A stretch of 64,000 nt of DNA from JAXLXE01 sp046328115 (GTDB lineage: Bacteria > Chloroflexota > UBA6077 > JACCZL01), in contig JAXLXE010000004.1 in the NCBI GenBank assembly GCA_046328115.1, forward strand, positions 372,001 through 436,000, read 5' to 3'. The stretch's first letter is position 1. Each line of letters opens with the position of its first letter. Position numbers and translations under genes: made by a program. This document shows, piece by piece, positions 42,326-51,085 of the stretch. The notes below the pieces were generated by a model. That model worked only from the letters and a program-made list of their open reading frames with translations. It made no database searches and was not told the origin of the DNA.

Positions 42326-43279
42326 ATGCTGCAACACGTCCGAAGCGCGTGCGCCGAAGTAGCCAGGCGCGCCCGATCCGTCACCGTCGATCAGACCGCT
42401 ATTGCCGCTTACGCGTCCAGCCTCCCGCTAGACCAGGCCCGCGCGCCGCAGTTTGACACTGAGCATCACTTCAAAGGGTCACCGCTGGACACCGCGGCCT
42501 TCGTGCTCACGCTGGACGCCATCAACTTCGGCTCCGGCTATTTCCCCCACCTTGCGAAGCGCCCGGGGATGTCCGGCTACTTCACCATCGCCACCAGCCT
42601 TAAGGACCACTACGAGCGACGCGGCCCAATCGCCCCGTATCAGCTCGTCGAGGTCACACCCGCCGATTGCGCCGCCATCTTCGGCCAGGATGCCGAGAAC
42701 GAGCCAGCCATGGAGCTCATGGCGCTGTTCGCGCGAGCACTTAACGACCTGGGCCATTTCACGGAGAGGCGCTACAGAGGGCGCTGGCAGATGCTCATAG
42801 AGTCCGCTAACGGGTCAGCCATCGCATTGGTGGACATCCTCCGGCAGATGCCGTTCTTCAACGACGTCGCGCTGTACGGGGGGTTTGCCGTCCCCTTCTA
42901 CAAGCGCGCTCAGATCACCGCGACAGACCTGGCAATCGCGCTGCCGGATGATCCGCTGGGCCAGTTCCGCGATCTCGATCAGCTCACCATCTTCGCGGAC
43001 AACCTGGTACCCCACGTGCTACGAGTAGATGGCATCCTGCGCTACGAACCCGATCTTGCCGCCACCATCGACTCCGAACAGCTTCTTGAGCCAGGCTCCG
43101 CGCGGGAGGTGGAGATTCGCGCCTGCGGCCTTCACGCGGTTGAGCTCATGGTGAAATCGCTCCGCGACTCGGGCGAGCAGATCACCGCCGCCGGCCTCGA
43201 CTACGTCTTGTGGAATCGCGGCCAGCAGCCCCGCTACAAGGCCATTCCGCGCCATCGCGCCAGGTGTGTGTACTACTGA
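42326..43279 (+). CDS. Queuosine salvage protein, DUF2419 / QNG1 family
   Basis: The 317-residue protein of the DUF2419 family (Pfam queuosine salvage) is related to QNG1, the queuosine-5'-phosphate nucleosidase that frees queuine base for tRNA. Visible family segments: HFKGSPLDTAAFVLTLDAINFGSGYFPHLAKRPG, GRWQMLIESANGSAIALVDIL, PFYKRAQITATDLA, TIFADNLVPHVLRVDGILRY and the C-terminal DYVLWNRGQQPRYKAIPRHRARCVYY. The Asp of the DAINFGSG segment and the FADNLVPHVLR Asp fit the known substrate pocket (from the Sphaerobacter structure, recalled). ATG 42326 is preferred; GTG 42245 is further upstream. No queuosine-synthesis genes are nearby, fitting salvage of exogenous Q. Confidence 0.88.
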   Translation: MLQHVRSACAEVARRARSVTVDQTAIAAYASSLPLDQARAPQFDTEHHFKGSPLDTAAFVLTLDAINFGSGYFPHLAKRPGMSGYFTIATSLKDHYERRGPIAPYQLVEVTPADCAAIFGQDAENEPAMELMALFARALNDLGHFTERRYRGRWQMLIESANGSAIALVDILRQMPFFNDVALYGGFAVPFYKRAQITATDLAIALPDDPLGQFRDLDQLTIFADNLVPHVLRVDGILRYEPDLAATIDSEQLLEPGSAREVEIRACGLHAVELMVKSLRDSGEQITAAGLDYVLWNRGQQPRYKAIPRHRARCVYY

Positions 43280-43378
43280 GCCCTCACGCCGCGGGCCAGC
43301 CGCCAGCCCCCACATCAGTCTCAAAATTCTGGTAGGCTATGCCCGCTCAAGCCTGACCCGCCGGAGGACGATCTCACC

Positions 43379-44056
43379 ATGGCCGCCGTGTTGACGCTGC
43401 ACCAGTCAACCATCGGAAAAAAGGTCATCATGGCGACTTCCGGACTGGTGCTGGTCGCCTACGTTGTCGTCCACATGCTCGGCAACCTCAAGGTCTATCA
43501 GGGTCAGGCCAAGATGGACGCCTACGCCGCGTTTCTCCGTGACGTCGGCTCGCCGGTCCTGGCCCACGAGCAGCTACTCTGGCTGGTGCGCATCGTCCTC
43601 CTGGCTGCGCTGATTTCACACGTCTGGGCAGCGGTGAGTCTCAGCCGGCTCGACCTCGCCAGCCGCCCTGTGCGGTACCACGTGAAAAAGTCCGCCGCCA
43701 GTGGATACGCCGTCTGGACCATGCGGTGGGGCGGCCTGGTACTGGGGCTCTTCATCATCTACCACCTCCTCCACCTGACCAGCGGCACGGTCCACCCCTC
43801 GTTCCGCGAGGGCGCGGCCTATGCCAACCTGGTGAGCGGCTTCCGAGTCTGGTACGTCGCGCTCTTCTACATCGCGGCCATGCTGGCCCTGGCACTACAC
43901 CTCTACCACGGCGTCTGGAGCACATTTCAGACCCTCGGCTTGAACGACGTGGGCCGCGATAACCTCTGGCGGGGCACGGCCGTGGCCATCGCGGTAGCTG
44001 TGTCGGTGGGCAACATCTCCATCCCGTTGGCCGTCCTCACGGGGTTCGTCCGATGA
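43379..44056 (+). CDS. sdhC: Succinate dehydrogenase cytochrome b558 subunit
   Basis: The 225-residue membrane subunit is of the b558 diheme type (as in Bacillus and epsilon/delta groups), with five hydrophobic spans: about 18-38, 65-85, 110-130, 155-175 and 195-220. Conserved His residues are seen in VVHMLGNLKVY, AHEQLLW, LISHVWA, IIYHLLHLTSG and LALHLYHGVWS. The last is a likely heme or quinone ligand site. It anchors SdhA/SdhB and passes electrons to or from quinone. First gene of sdhCAB; the gap to sdhA is 43 bp. Confidence 0.9.
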   Translation: MAAVLTLHQSTIGKKVIMATSGLVLVAYVVVHMLGNLKVYQGQAKMDAYAAFLRDVGSPVLAHEQLLWLVRIVLLAALISHVWAAVSLSRLDLASRPVRYHVKKSAASGYAVWTMRWGGLVLGLFIIYHLLHLTSGTVHPSFREGAAYANLVSGFRVWYVALFYIAAMLALALHLYHGVWSTFQTLGLNDVGRDNLWRGTAVAIAVAVSVGNISIPLAVLTGFVR

Positions 44057-44099
44057 GCGGCCACCCACACGCCCGGCCGGTGTCTCCGGAGGATTGCTG

Positions 44100-46079
44100 A
44101 TGCAGAGCGCCGTAGCCAGTCCAGAAATCGACGAGAGCTCCCCCACCCCTGGCTACTCACTGGGGCCCGATCTCGACGGCCGGGTCCCTCAGGGGCCGCT
44201 CGAGACACTCTGGGAGAACCATCGCTTCGAGATGAAGCTGGTCAACCCCGCAAACCGACGACGCCATTCCATCATCGTCGTGGGGAGCGGCCTGGCGGGC
44301 GGCGCCGCGGCCGCCACACTGGGCGAGCAGGGCTACAACGTCAAGTGCTTCTGCTACCAGGATAGCCCTCGCCGGGCGCACAGCATCGCGGCGCAGGGTG
44401 GGATCAACTCAGCGAAGAACTACCGCAACGACGGCGACAGCGTGTTCCGCCTCTTCTACGACACCGTCAAGGGGGGCGACTTCCGCGCTCGCGAGGCCAA
44501 CGTCTACCGGCTGGCCGAGCTCAGCCTCAACATCATCGACCAGTGCGCCGCCCAGGGTGTCCCCTTCGCCCGCGAGTACGCCGGGATGCTGGACACGCGC
44601 TCGTTCGGTGGCGCCCAGGTCTCGCGCACGTTCTACGCCCGGGGGCAGACTGGCCAGCAGCTCATGCTGGGCGCCTACCAGGCGCTCTGCCGCCAGATCG
44701 CGGCCGGCACCGTCACCATGTACCCGCGGACTGAGATGTTGGAGTTGATTGTCGTTGACGGCCGGGCCCGTGGCGTCGTGACCCGCGATATGGTCACGGG
44801 CAAGATCGAGTCCCACGTGGCAGACGTGGTCCTGCTGGCCACCGGGGGCTACGGCAACGTCTTCTACCTCTCCACCAACGCAAAGGGCTCAAACACCACC
44901 GCGATCTGGCGCGCCTATCGCAAGGGCGCCGCTTTTGCCAATCCCTGCTACACCCAGATCCATCCAACCTGTATCCCGGTTACCGGTGACTATCAGTCCA
45001 AGCTCACGCTGATGAGCGAGTCGCTGCGCAACGATGGACGGGTCTGGGTACCCAAGACCGCCGGCGACACTCGCTCTCCAGACTCCATCCCAGATGCCGA
45101 CCGCGACTACTTCCTAGAGCGGCGCTATCCAAGCTTTGGCAATCTCGCCCCACGTGACATCGCGTCACGCGCGGCGAAGACCGTGTGCGACGAAGGCCGC
45201 GGTGTGGGGCCGGGCGGTCTGGGGGTTTACCTGGACTTCAGCGACGCCATGAAGCGGCTGGGCGCCCACGTCATGCAGGAGCGGTACGGCAACCTGCTGG
45301 ACATGTACCAGCGCATCACCGGCGAAGACCCCTACAAGGTACCCATGCGGATCTTCCCGGCCGTGCACTACACCATGGGCGGACTGTGGGTAGACTACGA
45401 CCTCCAGAGCACCATTCCCGGTCTGTTCGTGCTAGGTGAAGCCAACTTCTCAGACCATGGGGCCAACCGCCTGGGCGCAAGCGCCCTCATGCAGGGCCTG
45501 GCAGATGGCTACTTCATCGCGCCGGCCACCGTCCCTAACTACCTGGCATCCGTCAAGCTGCCCAGCGTACCGGCTGACCATCCAGACGTGAAGCAGGCGG
45601 AGGACGAGGCGCGCGGCCGGGTCAACCGCCTCCTGTCGATCAACGGCAGTCGGTCGGTAGACTCCTTCCATCGCGAGCTCGGCAAGCTCATGTGGGATGA
45701 CGTGGGCATGGCCCGCACCGATGCCAGCCTCAAACACGCGCTCAAGTGGATCCCCTCCATCCGCGAAGAGTTCTGGTCAAACCTCCGCGTACTGGGTGAT
45801 GGCGAATCGCTCAACCAGTCCCTGGAAAAAGCAGGGCGTGTGGCCGATTTCCTCGAGTTCGCGGAGCTTCTCGCGCTCGACGCGCTCCACCGCACGGAAT
45901 CCTGCGGCGGCCACTTCCGCGAGGAAAGCCAGACTGAAGACGGCGAGGCGCTCCGCGACGACGAGAACTTCACATACGTGGCCGGCTGGGTCTCAAACGG
46001 GGTTGATGCTCCGCCAACGCTTCGCAAAGAGCCGCTCGTTTTCGAGACGGCACACCTGGCCACGAGAAGCTACAAGTGA
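44100..46079 (+). CDS. sdhA: Succinate dehydrogenase flavoprotein subunit
   Basis: The 659-residue subunit has a Rossmann FAD site IVVGSGLAGGAAAATLGEQGYNV, the covalent FAD histidine in RRAHSIAAQGGINSAKN, active-site segment HPTCIPVTGDY, the catalytic Arg region SLRNDGRVWVPK and HYTMGGLWVDYDLQSTIPGLFVLGE. ATG 44100 is preferred because GGAGG lies seven bases before it; TTG 44094 would add two residues. Oxidises succinate to fumarate in the membrane complex with SdhB and SdhC; the reverse (fumarate reductase) cannot be excluded from sequence. Confidence 0.95.
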   Translation: MQSAVASPEIDESSPTPGYSLGPDLDGRVPQGPLETLWENHRFEMKLVNPANRRRHSIIVVGSGLAGGAAAATLGEQGYNVKCFCYQDSPRRAHSIAAQGGINSAKNYRNDGDSVFRLFYDTVKGGDFRAREANVYRLAELSLNIIDQCAAQGVPFAREYAGMLDTRSFGGAQVSRTFYARGQTGQQLMLGAYQALCRQIAAGTVTMYPRTEMLELIVVDGRARGVVTRDMVTGKIESHVADVVLLATGGYGNVFYLSTNAKGSNTTAIWRAYRKGAAFANPCYTQIHPTCIPVTGDYQSKLTLMSESLRNDGRVWVPKTAGDTRSPDSIPDADRDYFLERRYPSFGNLAPRDIASRAAKTVCDEGRGVGPGGLGVYLDFSDAMKRLGAHVMQERYGNLLDMYQRITGEDPYKVPMRIFPAVHYTMGGLWVDYDLQSTIPGLFVLGEANFSDHGANRLGASALMQGLADGYFIAPATVPNYLASVKLPSVPADHPDVKQAEDEARGRVNRLLSINGSRSVDSFHRELGKLMWDDVGMARTDASLKHALKWIPSIREEFWSNLRVLGDGESLNQSLEKAGRVADFLEFAELLALDALHRTESCGGHFREESQTEDGEALRDDENFTYVAGWVSNGVDAPPTLRKEPLVFETAHLATRSYK

Positions 46080-46119
46080 CGCGCCGTCTCACCGTCCACG
46101 GGACCCTGCGGAGCGATTC

Positions 46120-46872
46120 ATGCGATTGACCTTGAAAGTCTGGCGCCAGAAAAACGCCAACGACCCCGGCCAGCTTGAGACGTACGACGCGCCTGACGTC
46201 AGCGAGCACATGTCATTTCTCGAGATGCTGGACGTGGTCAATGAGCGACTGATCGAGCAGGGACGCGAGCCCATCGCGTTTGACTACGACTGCCGCGAGG
46301 GCATCTGCGGCATGTGCAGCCTCGTCATCAATGGGATCCCTCATGGCCCCGAGAAGGGCACCGCCACCTGCCAGCTCCACATGCGTCACTTCAAAGATGG
46401 TGACACCGTGGTGATAGAGCCGTGGCGGGCGCGGGCATTCCCCGTCATCCGTGACCTGGTGGTGGACCGCGGCGCACTGGATCGCGTCATCCAGGCGGGC
46501 GGCTTCATCTCAGTCTCTACGGGTGCCGCCCCAGAGGCAAACGCCGTGGCCGTGCCAAAGGTAGATGCGGACGCGGCCATGGACGCCGCTCAGTGCATCG
46601 GCTGCGGCGCCTGCGTCGCCGCGTGTCCAAATGCCTCGGCTATGCTCTTCCTGGCCGCCAAGGTAGGACATCTCGGGTTGATGCCCCAGGGTCAGCCAGA
46701 GCGGTACACGCGCGTTCGCCAGATGGTTGCTCAGCACGATAGCGAAGGCTTCGGCGGCTGCACGAACACCGGCGAGTGCGAGGCGGCCTGTCCCAAGGAG
46801 ATCGGTATTGAGTTCATCGGACGCTTGAACCGCGATCTGATCGCGGCCGCGTTCAAGCGCTCAACCGTCTGA
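46120..46872 (+). CDS. sdhB: Succinate dehydrogenase iron-sulfur subunit
   Basis: The 250-residue Fe-S subunit carries an N-terminal 2Fe-2S site CREGICGMCSLVINGIPHG...CQLHM, a 4Fe-4S site CIGCGACVAACPNASAM and a final 3Fe-4S/4Fe-4S motif CTNTGECEAACPKEI. It links SdhA to the quinone-reducing b558 subunit. ATG 46120 lies 40 bp after sdhA; the in-frame extension upstream lies inside sdhA. Its last 20 bases overlap the convergent FtsK-like gene. Confidence 0.95.
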   Translation: MRLTLKVWRQKNANDPGQLETYDAPDVSEHMSFLEMLDVVNERLIEQGREPIAFDYDCREGICGMCSLVINGIPHGPEKGTATCQLHMRHFKDGDTVVIEPWRARAFPVIRDLVVDRGALDRVIQAGGFISVSTGAAPEANAVAVPKVDADAAMDAAQCIGCGACVAACPNASAMLFLAAKVGHLGLMPQGQPERYTRVRQMVAQHDSEGFGGCTNTGECEAACPKEIGIEFIGRLNRDLIAAAFKRSTV

Positions 46873-48451
46873 GCTCCACCATTTCAGAGGCCACGGCCTC
46901 CATGATCCGCCTGGCAACGTCAGCGGGTGGCGCCTCATCCAGATCGATGGGGCACGGCGCCATCAGCTCCTCTTGCCACGTGAAGCCCTGACCGGTCCAG
47001 TTCGCGAGCCCAGCTATCCGTTCCAACGCCTCCTGGTCACTGGGTGACGGCAGCGCCAGCGTCGGGTCAACGTGAACCATGGTGAACACCCCGCGCGATC
47101 CACCCCGCTCCGCCAGACGCAGCAGCATTCCGGCAGAGGCAAAGTCGAAGTCCGTCGGGTAGTCCAGGATCGCCACGACTCGCGGCCGGGTCACCCCACC
47201 AGCGTCGTCATCACCTTCGGCAACGGTGGTCTCAGCCAGGTTACTGAGGGCGCCAGGTCGTTGCGCCACTCCGGCGGCGAGCTCCGCCATGAGCTGTGAG
47301 ACCTCTAACTGGCCGCCCCAAACGCGCTGCGATACGGCTGGCAGTGACTGCCGACTGGGTCGCACGAACGAGTCAAAGAAGTGGCTGGACTTCCTTGGCG
47401 CAATCAGCGTCACCCGCACGCTATCTGGCGCCATAGATGCGAGGATGCGGAACAGCAGAGACTGCATAGCTCGAATGGCGAGCAGCCGGCCGCTTCCGCC
47501 GGCCTTGAACAGTACGGGTCTGCGATGTGGAAAGGGCAGCAGCGCAGGCACCGAAAGACGATCGTCCTGGGCCCCAGGACGGAGCTCACCCAGGTACACC
47601 ACGTCACTGTTGGACCCCGGCGGCTTCCAGCTACGCCACATCGGATCCGACCATTCCATCGCCGGCACGCTGACGCGGGCAGCGAACCGGTCTACCGTTG
47701 ATTGGAGCTGTGTCAGTTGCTGGCGGAACTGCCGTTCGCACTGCTCCACTACTTCTTCGTGGCGGGCCACACGCTCGGCGATCCGCCGCTCATAGGTAGC
47801 CTGGGCCTCCTCTAGCAGTCGATCGTGCAGGTAGAGAACGTTGGCCACGATCTCCGCGAGAACACCACGGTTCGCCTCGATCGAACGACCCTTTCGCTTC
47901 GCCAGGGTGTAGTACGCGCTGATGACGATCCCGGTCAGACCAATGGCCCCACCGAGCAGCCAGGCGTTGGCCAGAAGAGCGTAGGCAAGATTCTCGCCTG
48001 CACCGAAGGCGCTGGCCACAAGCCCCAGCCCAATCAAGACCGCGGCCACACCCACAGCCATCCCCATACCTATCGCCAGCGGAGCGAGCGAAGCGGACGG
48101 GCTGCGAATGGCGCGGATGGTTGAGATCACTTCCCGGCAAGCCACCAGCCGCGCCCTGACCTCAGCCGCAAGGTCATTGCCAATAACCTCCGGCGGGCGC
48201 GCCGGCCTCGGCATAGCACCGGCTTCACTCGATCGACCGGCCATCTGGTCTACGTCCCGCAGCATAGCCTCGGCCTCACGGCTGGCTCGCGCGGCAAACG
48301 AGCGAAGCTGAACGCGCGCGGACTCCGCGGCGGCACGCTCACGCCGAAGCAACGCGGCAGATTGCGCCATCTCCTGACGGCGTTGCTCCACCGTCTCAAG
48401 AATCGACCGGATCAGCCGCCGCTGCTCCTGGACGAGCACCGGCTCAGTCAA
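46853..48451 (-). CDS. Membrane protein with degenerate FtsK-like domain (paralogue A)
   Basis: The 532-residue protein starts TTG 48451 (MTEPVLVQEQRRLIRS). Residues about 10-110 are helical/coiled-coil, two membrane spans lie at about 122-147 and 156-182, a second coiled coil at 190-260 (EEAQATYERRIAER), then VVYLGELRPG and a C-terminal FtsK/SpoIIIE-like ATPase fold. That fold shows VLFKAGGSGRLLAIRAMQSLLFRILA, VTLIAPRKSSHFF and RPRVVAILDYPTDF (Asp430). The Walker A GxxGxGKS position reads AGGSGRLLA with no Lys-Ser/Thr, so ATP hydrolysis is doubtful. It resembles the first, inactive module of large Actinobacterial/Planctomycetal FtsK-domain proteins. Pairs with paralogue B. Function unknown. 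Confidence 0.75.
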   Translation of the reverse strand: MTEPVLVQEQRRLIRSILETVEQRRQEMAQSAALLRRERAAAESARVQLRSFAARASREAEAMLRDVDQMAGRSSEAGAMPRPARPPEVIGNDLAAEVRARLVACREVISTIRAIRSPSASLAPLAIGMGMAVGVAAVLIGLGLVASAFGAGENLAYALLANAWLLGGAIGLTGIVISAYYTLAKRKGRSIEANRGVLAEIVANVLYLHDRLLEEAQATYERRIAERVARHEEVVEQCERQFRQQLTQLQSTVDRFAARVSVPAMEWSDPMWRSWKPPGSNSDVVYLGELRPGAQDDRLSVPALLPFPHRRPVLFKAGGSGRLLAIRAMQSLLFRILASMAPDSVRVTLIAPRKSSHFFDSFVRPSRQSLPAVSQRVWGGQLEVSQLMAELAAGVAQRPGALSNLAETTVAEGDDDAGGVTRPRVVAILDYPTDFDFASAGMLLRLAERGGSRGVFTMVHVDPTLALPSPSDQEALERIAGLANWTGQGFTWQEELMAPCPIDLDEAPPADVARRIMEAVASEMVELRRLSA

Positions 48452-48595
48452 CAGACCCGCTCCAACGCCTATTCGATCGACGCTGCCGATACTCCCACCG
48501 AAGGCATCGACGACTCATAGCTCTCCCCGGGGGCCCGCCAGGCCACTCTGTCCAACCAGGGAGCCCTCCCCGATCGGTGTGCGTGGCACGATCCA

Positions 48596-50170
48596 TCAGG
48601 ATCGCGCCGCTTGACCTACATGTTGAACGATTTTCGTTGCCAGGTTGGAGTCGGGTGCACGATCCAGCTCAAGCGCACATTTGCTGAAATCCTCGTCCTG
48701 CCACACCCACCGACGGCCGTCCCAGTCGATAACCGTGGAAACGTCCACCAGTTCGCGCAGATCAACCGATTGCTTCTCGGCCTCCACGGGATCTGCCACG
48801 ATGGCCAGGAACATGCCCCGGCGCGGGCCACGTTCCGCGATCCTACGCAGCGCCCGGACGGACGCGGCGTTGAAGGCGATCGGGTAGTCGATCACGATGA
48901 CCGCTCGGTGAGTCTCGACCGAGCCGGTTCTGGCGTTGTACTCCGCCAGCGAGTCGAACCGATCGCTGATGTGTCGGTCAAGCTCATCTACCCGCTTTGT
49001 CAGCTCAGTCAACCGCTCCACGATCTGCTGCGGATCGCTCCACACGCGATGCGTGACGAGCGAGCGGTTCTGGATCCCCAGCCGCATCAGCGGGTCAAAC
49101 ACGTGAGCCGAGCTGTGCGGCGCAATCATGGTCAGGCGGATATTGCCGGGTGTCGAGGTCGCCAACAGACGGTAGATGAGTGATTGGGCTGTGTGAATGG
49201 CCTCTTCTTTGGGGGCGCCTCGCGCGCGGAACAGCAATGCCTTCTGGCCCGGGAACTCCACCAGCGCCGGAATCGCCAGCGTCTGTATCGACTCGTCGGG
49301 CCGTAGCTCGCCAATGCACACCGCGGGCGGTAGTCCGCTGCCAATCGTCCACGATGACCAGGATGGGTGCTTCCACTCCAGGGCCACGCCGTTTGCGTTG
49401 TCGGTGAAGTGGGCAATGTCAGATCGCATCGAGTCGGGCTGCTGTCGAATACGCTCAGTGATGCTAAGTAGAGTCTGATCGAGGTGAGCACGACGTTCGC
49501 CAACACGGCGTTCAAACGTGGCCTGCGACTCCTCCAGCAACGCCTCATGTCGATGCATCAAGTGCGCCACTTCGTTGCAGAGCTGCGGAAAGTCGCGCTC
49601 CGGGGCGAATTTGCGCTGAGGGGCTCCGCCAGAGAGTGTGAACACTACCGCGCCAACCACGATGAGCACGGCGGCCGAGAGCCCCATGACCATGCCCGGG
49701 CTCATGATCGATCGACCGATGCTGGTCCCCAGCCCGAAGAACATCAGCACCAGGATCACCAGTCCGCCAGCCGCGCCCACGACGAGTCCCGTGATCATCG
49801 AGGACGAGCCGGCCTTCAGCCGCTCGTCTTCGGCACGCCCCAGCTTCAGCCGATCCAGCAGGCCCTTGATCTTCTCGTTTCGGGCCATGATGTCGCTCAG
49901 CAGATCGTCTGGCGGCGCGGCATCTGGCGGCACAGCCTTGATTTCAGGTGTCTTCCCCATGACACGCTGCGCTTCTGCCAGCGCGGTCTTGGCCACTTGA
50001 AGCTGCTCATTGGCGGCTGTGTGGGTCGCGTTAAGGCTGGTCTCCGCGGTAAGAATCTCGCGGCGGAACAGCTCGCGGGCGGAGGACTCCTCCTGCCCAC
50101 GGTCGGCAATAGCAGCGTGCGCTTTTCGGACGAGCTCGCGTTGCTCCTGAATCAACGAACCGCTGGACAC
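48596..50170 (-). CDS. Membrane protein with degenerate FtsK-like domain (paralogue B)
   Basis: The protein of about 524 residues from GTG 50170 aligns from its first residue with paralogue A (SGSLIQEQRELVRK against EPVLVQEQRRLIRS), which supports both unusual starts. Two spans lie at about 125-148 and 158-180, flanked by coiled coils (EESQATFERRVGER), followed by the FtsK-like fold: LLFRARGAPKEEAIHTAQSLIYRLLA, RLTMIAPHSSAHVFD, HRAVIVIDYPIAF and GMFLAIVADPV. Walker A is absent (ARGAPKEEA). The frame can extend to 50275 but that adds no conserved sequence. Upstream on the same strand is the WecG-like gene, 146 bp away. Confidence 0.75.
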   Translation of the reverse strand: MSSGSLIQEQRELVRKAHAAIADRGQEESSARELFRREILTAETSLNATHTAANEQLQVAKTALAEAQRVMGKTPEIKAVPPDAAPPDDLLSDIMARNEKIKGLLDRLKLGRAEDERLKAGSSSMITGLVVGAAGGLVILVLMFFGLGTSIGRSIMSPGMVMGLSAAVLIVVGAVVFTLSGGAPQRKFAPERDFPQLCNEVAHLMHRHEALLEESQATFERRVGERRAHLDQTLLSITERIRQQPDSMRSDIAHFTDNANGVALEWKHPSWSSWTIGSGLPPAVCIGELRPDESIQTLAIPALVEFPGQKALLFRARGAPKEEAIHTAQSLIYRLLATSTPGNIRLTMIAPHSSAHVFDPLMRLGIQNRSLVTHRVWSDPQQIVERLTELTKRVDELDRHISDRFDSLAEYNARTGSVETHRAVIVIDYPIAFNAASVRALRRIAERGPRRGMFLAIVADPVEAEKQSVDLRELVDVSTVIDWDGRRWVWQDEDFSKCALELDRAPDSNLATKIVQHVGQAARS

Positions 50171-50315
50171 ACCACACCCCACGCCTGCTCGCGGATCCCC
50201 CGAAGCAGCGAGGCATTCTCTGGTTTTGGTGGGGTTAACCCCGCAAGAGGGCCTCAGGGGATGGCTCTGGCCCAATCAAGACGTTGCTGCATCGCATTCG
50301 CCTTCCGCCAACCCC

Positions 50316-51071
50316 TCACGCCGCGGATCCACCACGCAGCGTCATCGCCTCTTGCAGCGCAAGCCAGAGGAACCGTGGCAGCGCAAGCTGCCTGCGCCAG
50401 CGAGAAGGCTGTCTCATCAATCGGTGCAGCCACTCCAGCTCCAGTCGGCGCATCCACACCGGCGCCCGCGGCACCCGGCCGGCTATGAAATTGAACACGC
50501 CCCCAACTCCTATCCCCACCGGGATCCCCAGCGCAGCGAGATTGCGCGCCATCCACAGCTCCTGGCGCTCCGCGCCGTACGCCACCAGGATCACGTCCAC
50601 CCGACCCGCTCGGCTGATCCGTTCGCGTACTGCTGGGTCATCTCTCTCGTGCGGGCTCCCCGCATCCGCCCCGGCAATCACCAGCCCCGGGTGGCGGCGT
50701 TGCAGCGCGGTAGCTGCTTCCTGCGCCACACCCTCATCTGCCCCCAGGAGGAACCAGCGTTGTCCTTTCCGTCCCGCGACCGCGGCGAGCCGCTCCACAA
50801 GGTCGGTGCCGCGGACGTGCTCTCTGAACCGCTCTCCACGTAGCCGCGCCGCCAGCAACAGCCCCACCCCGTCCGGAATGTTGAGCGTGGCCCGGTTCAG
50901 CACGTCCCGAAAGTCCGGCCGCACCCGAGCGGCCATCACGATCTCAGGATTCGGCGTGGTGACCAGGTGGGATGATCCGCTGGCGATCAGCTCCTGGATG
51001 CGATGGACCGCCTCGTCGTACGTCACATCGTCAACGCGGACCCCCAGGATCCGCATCGAGCCAGATTCCAT
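50316..51071 (-). CDS. WecG/TagA/CpsF-family glycosyltransferase
   Basis: The 251-residue member of glycosyltransferase family 26 carries the family markers VTTPNPEIVMAARVRPDF, LNIPDGVGLLLAARLRG, WFLLGADEGVAQEAA, VDVILVAYGAERQELWMARN and GIGVGGVFNFIAGRVPRAPVWMRRLELEWLHRL. It transfers a sugar (UDP-ManNAcA or ManNAc in known members) to a lipid-linked intermediate in envelope polysaccharide synthesis. Lies 15 bp after glcF and probably shares its transcript. The start may be internal ATG 51056 (MRILGV). No other polysaccharide genes are here. Confidence 0.9.
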   Translation of the reverse strand: MESGSMRILGVRVDDVTYDEAVHRIQELIASGSSHLVTTPNPEIVMAARVRPDFRDVLNRATLNIPDGVGLLLAARLRGERFREHVRGTDLVERLAAVAGRKGQRWFLLGADEGVAQEAATALQRRHPGLVIAGADAGSPHERDDPAVRERISRAGRVDVILVAYGAERQELWMARNLAALGIPVGIGVGGVFNFIAGRVPRAPVWMRRLELEWLHRLMRQPSRWRRQLALPRFLWLALQEAMTLRGGSAA

Positions 51072-51085
51072 CCGCTGACGTTTGG

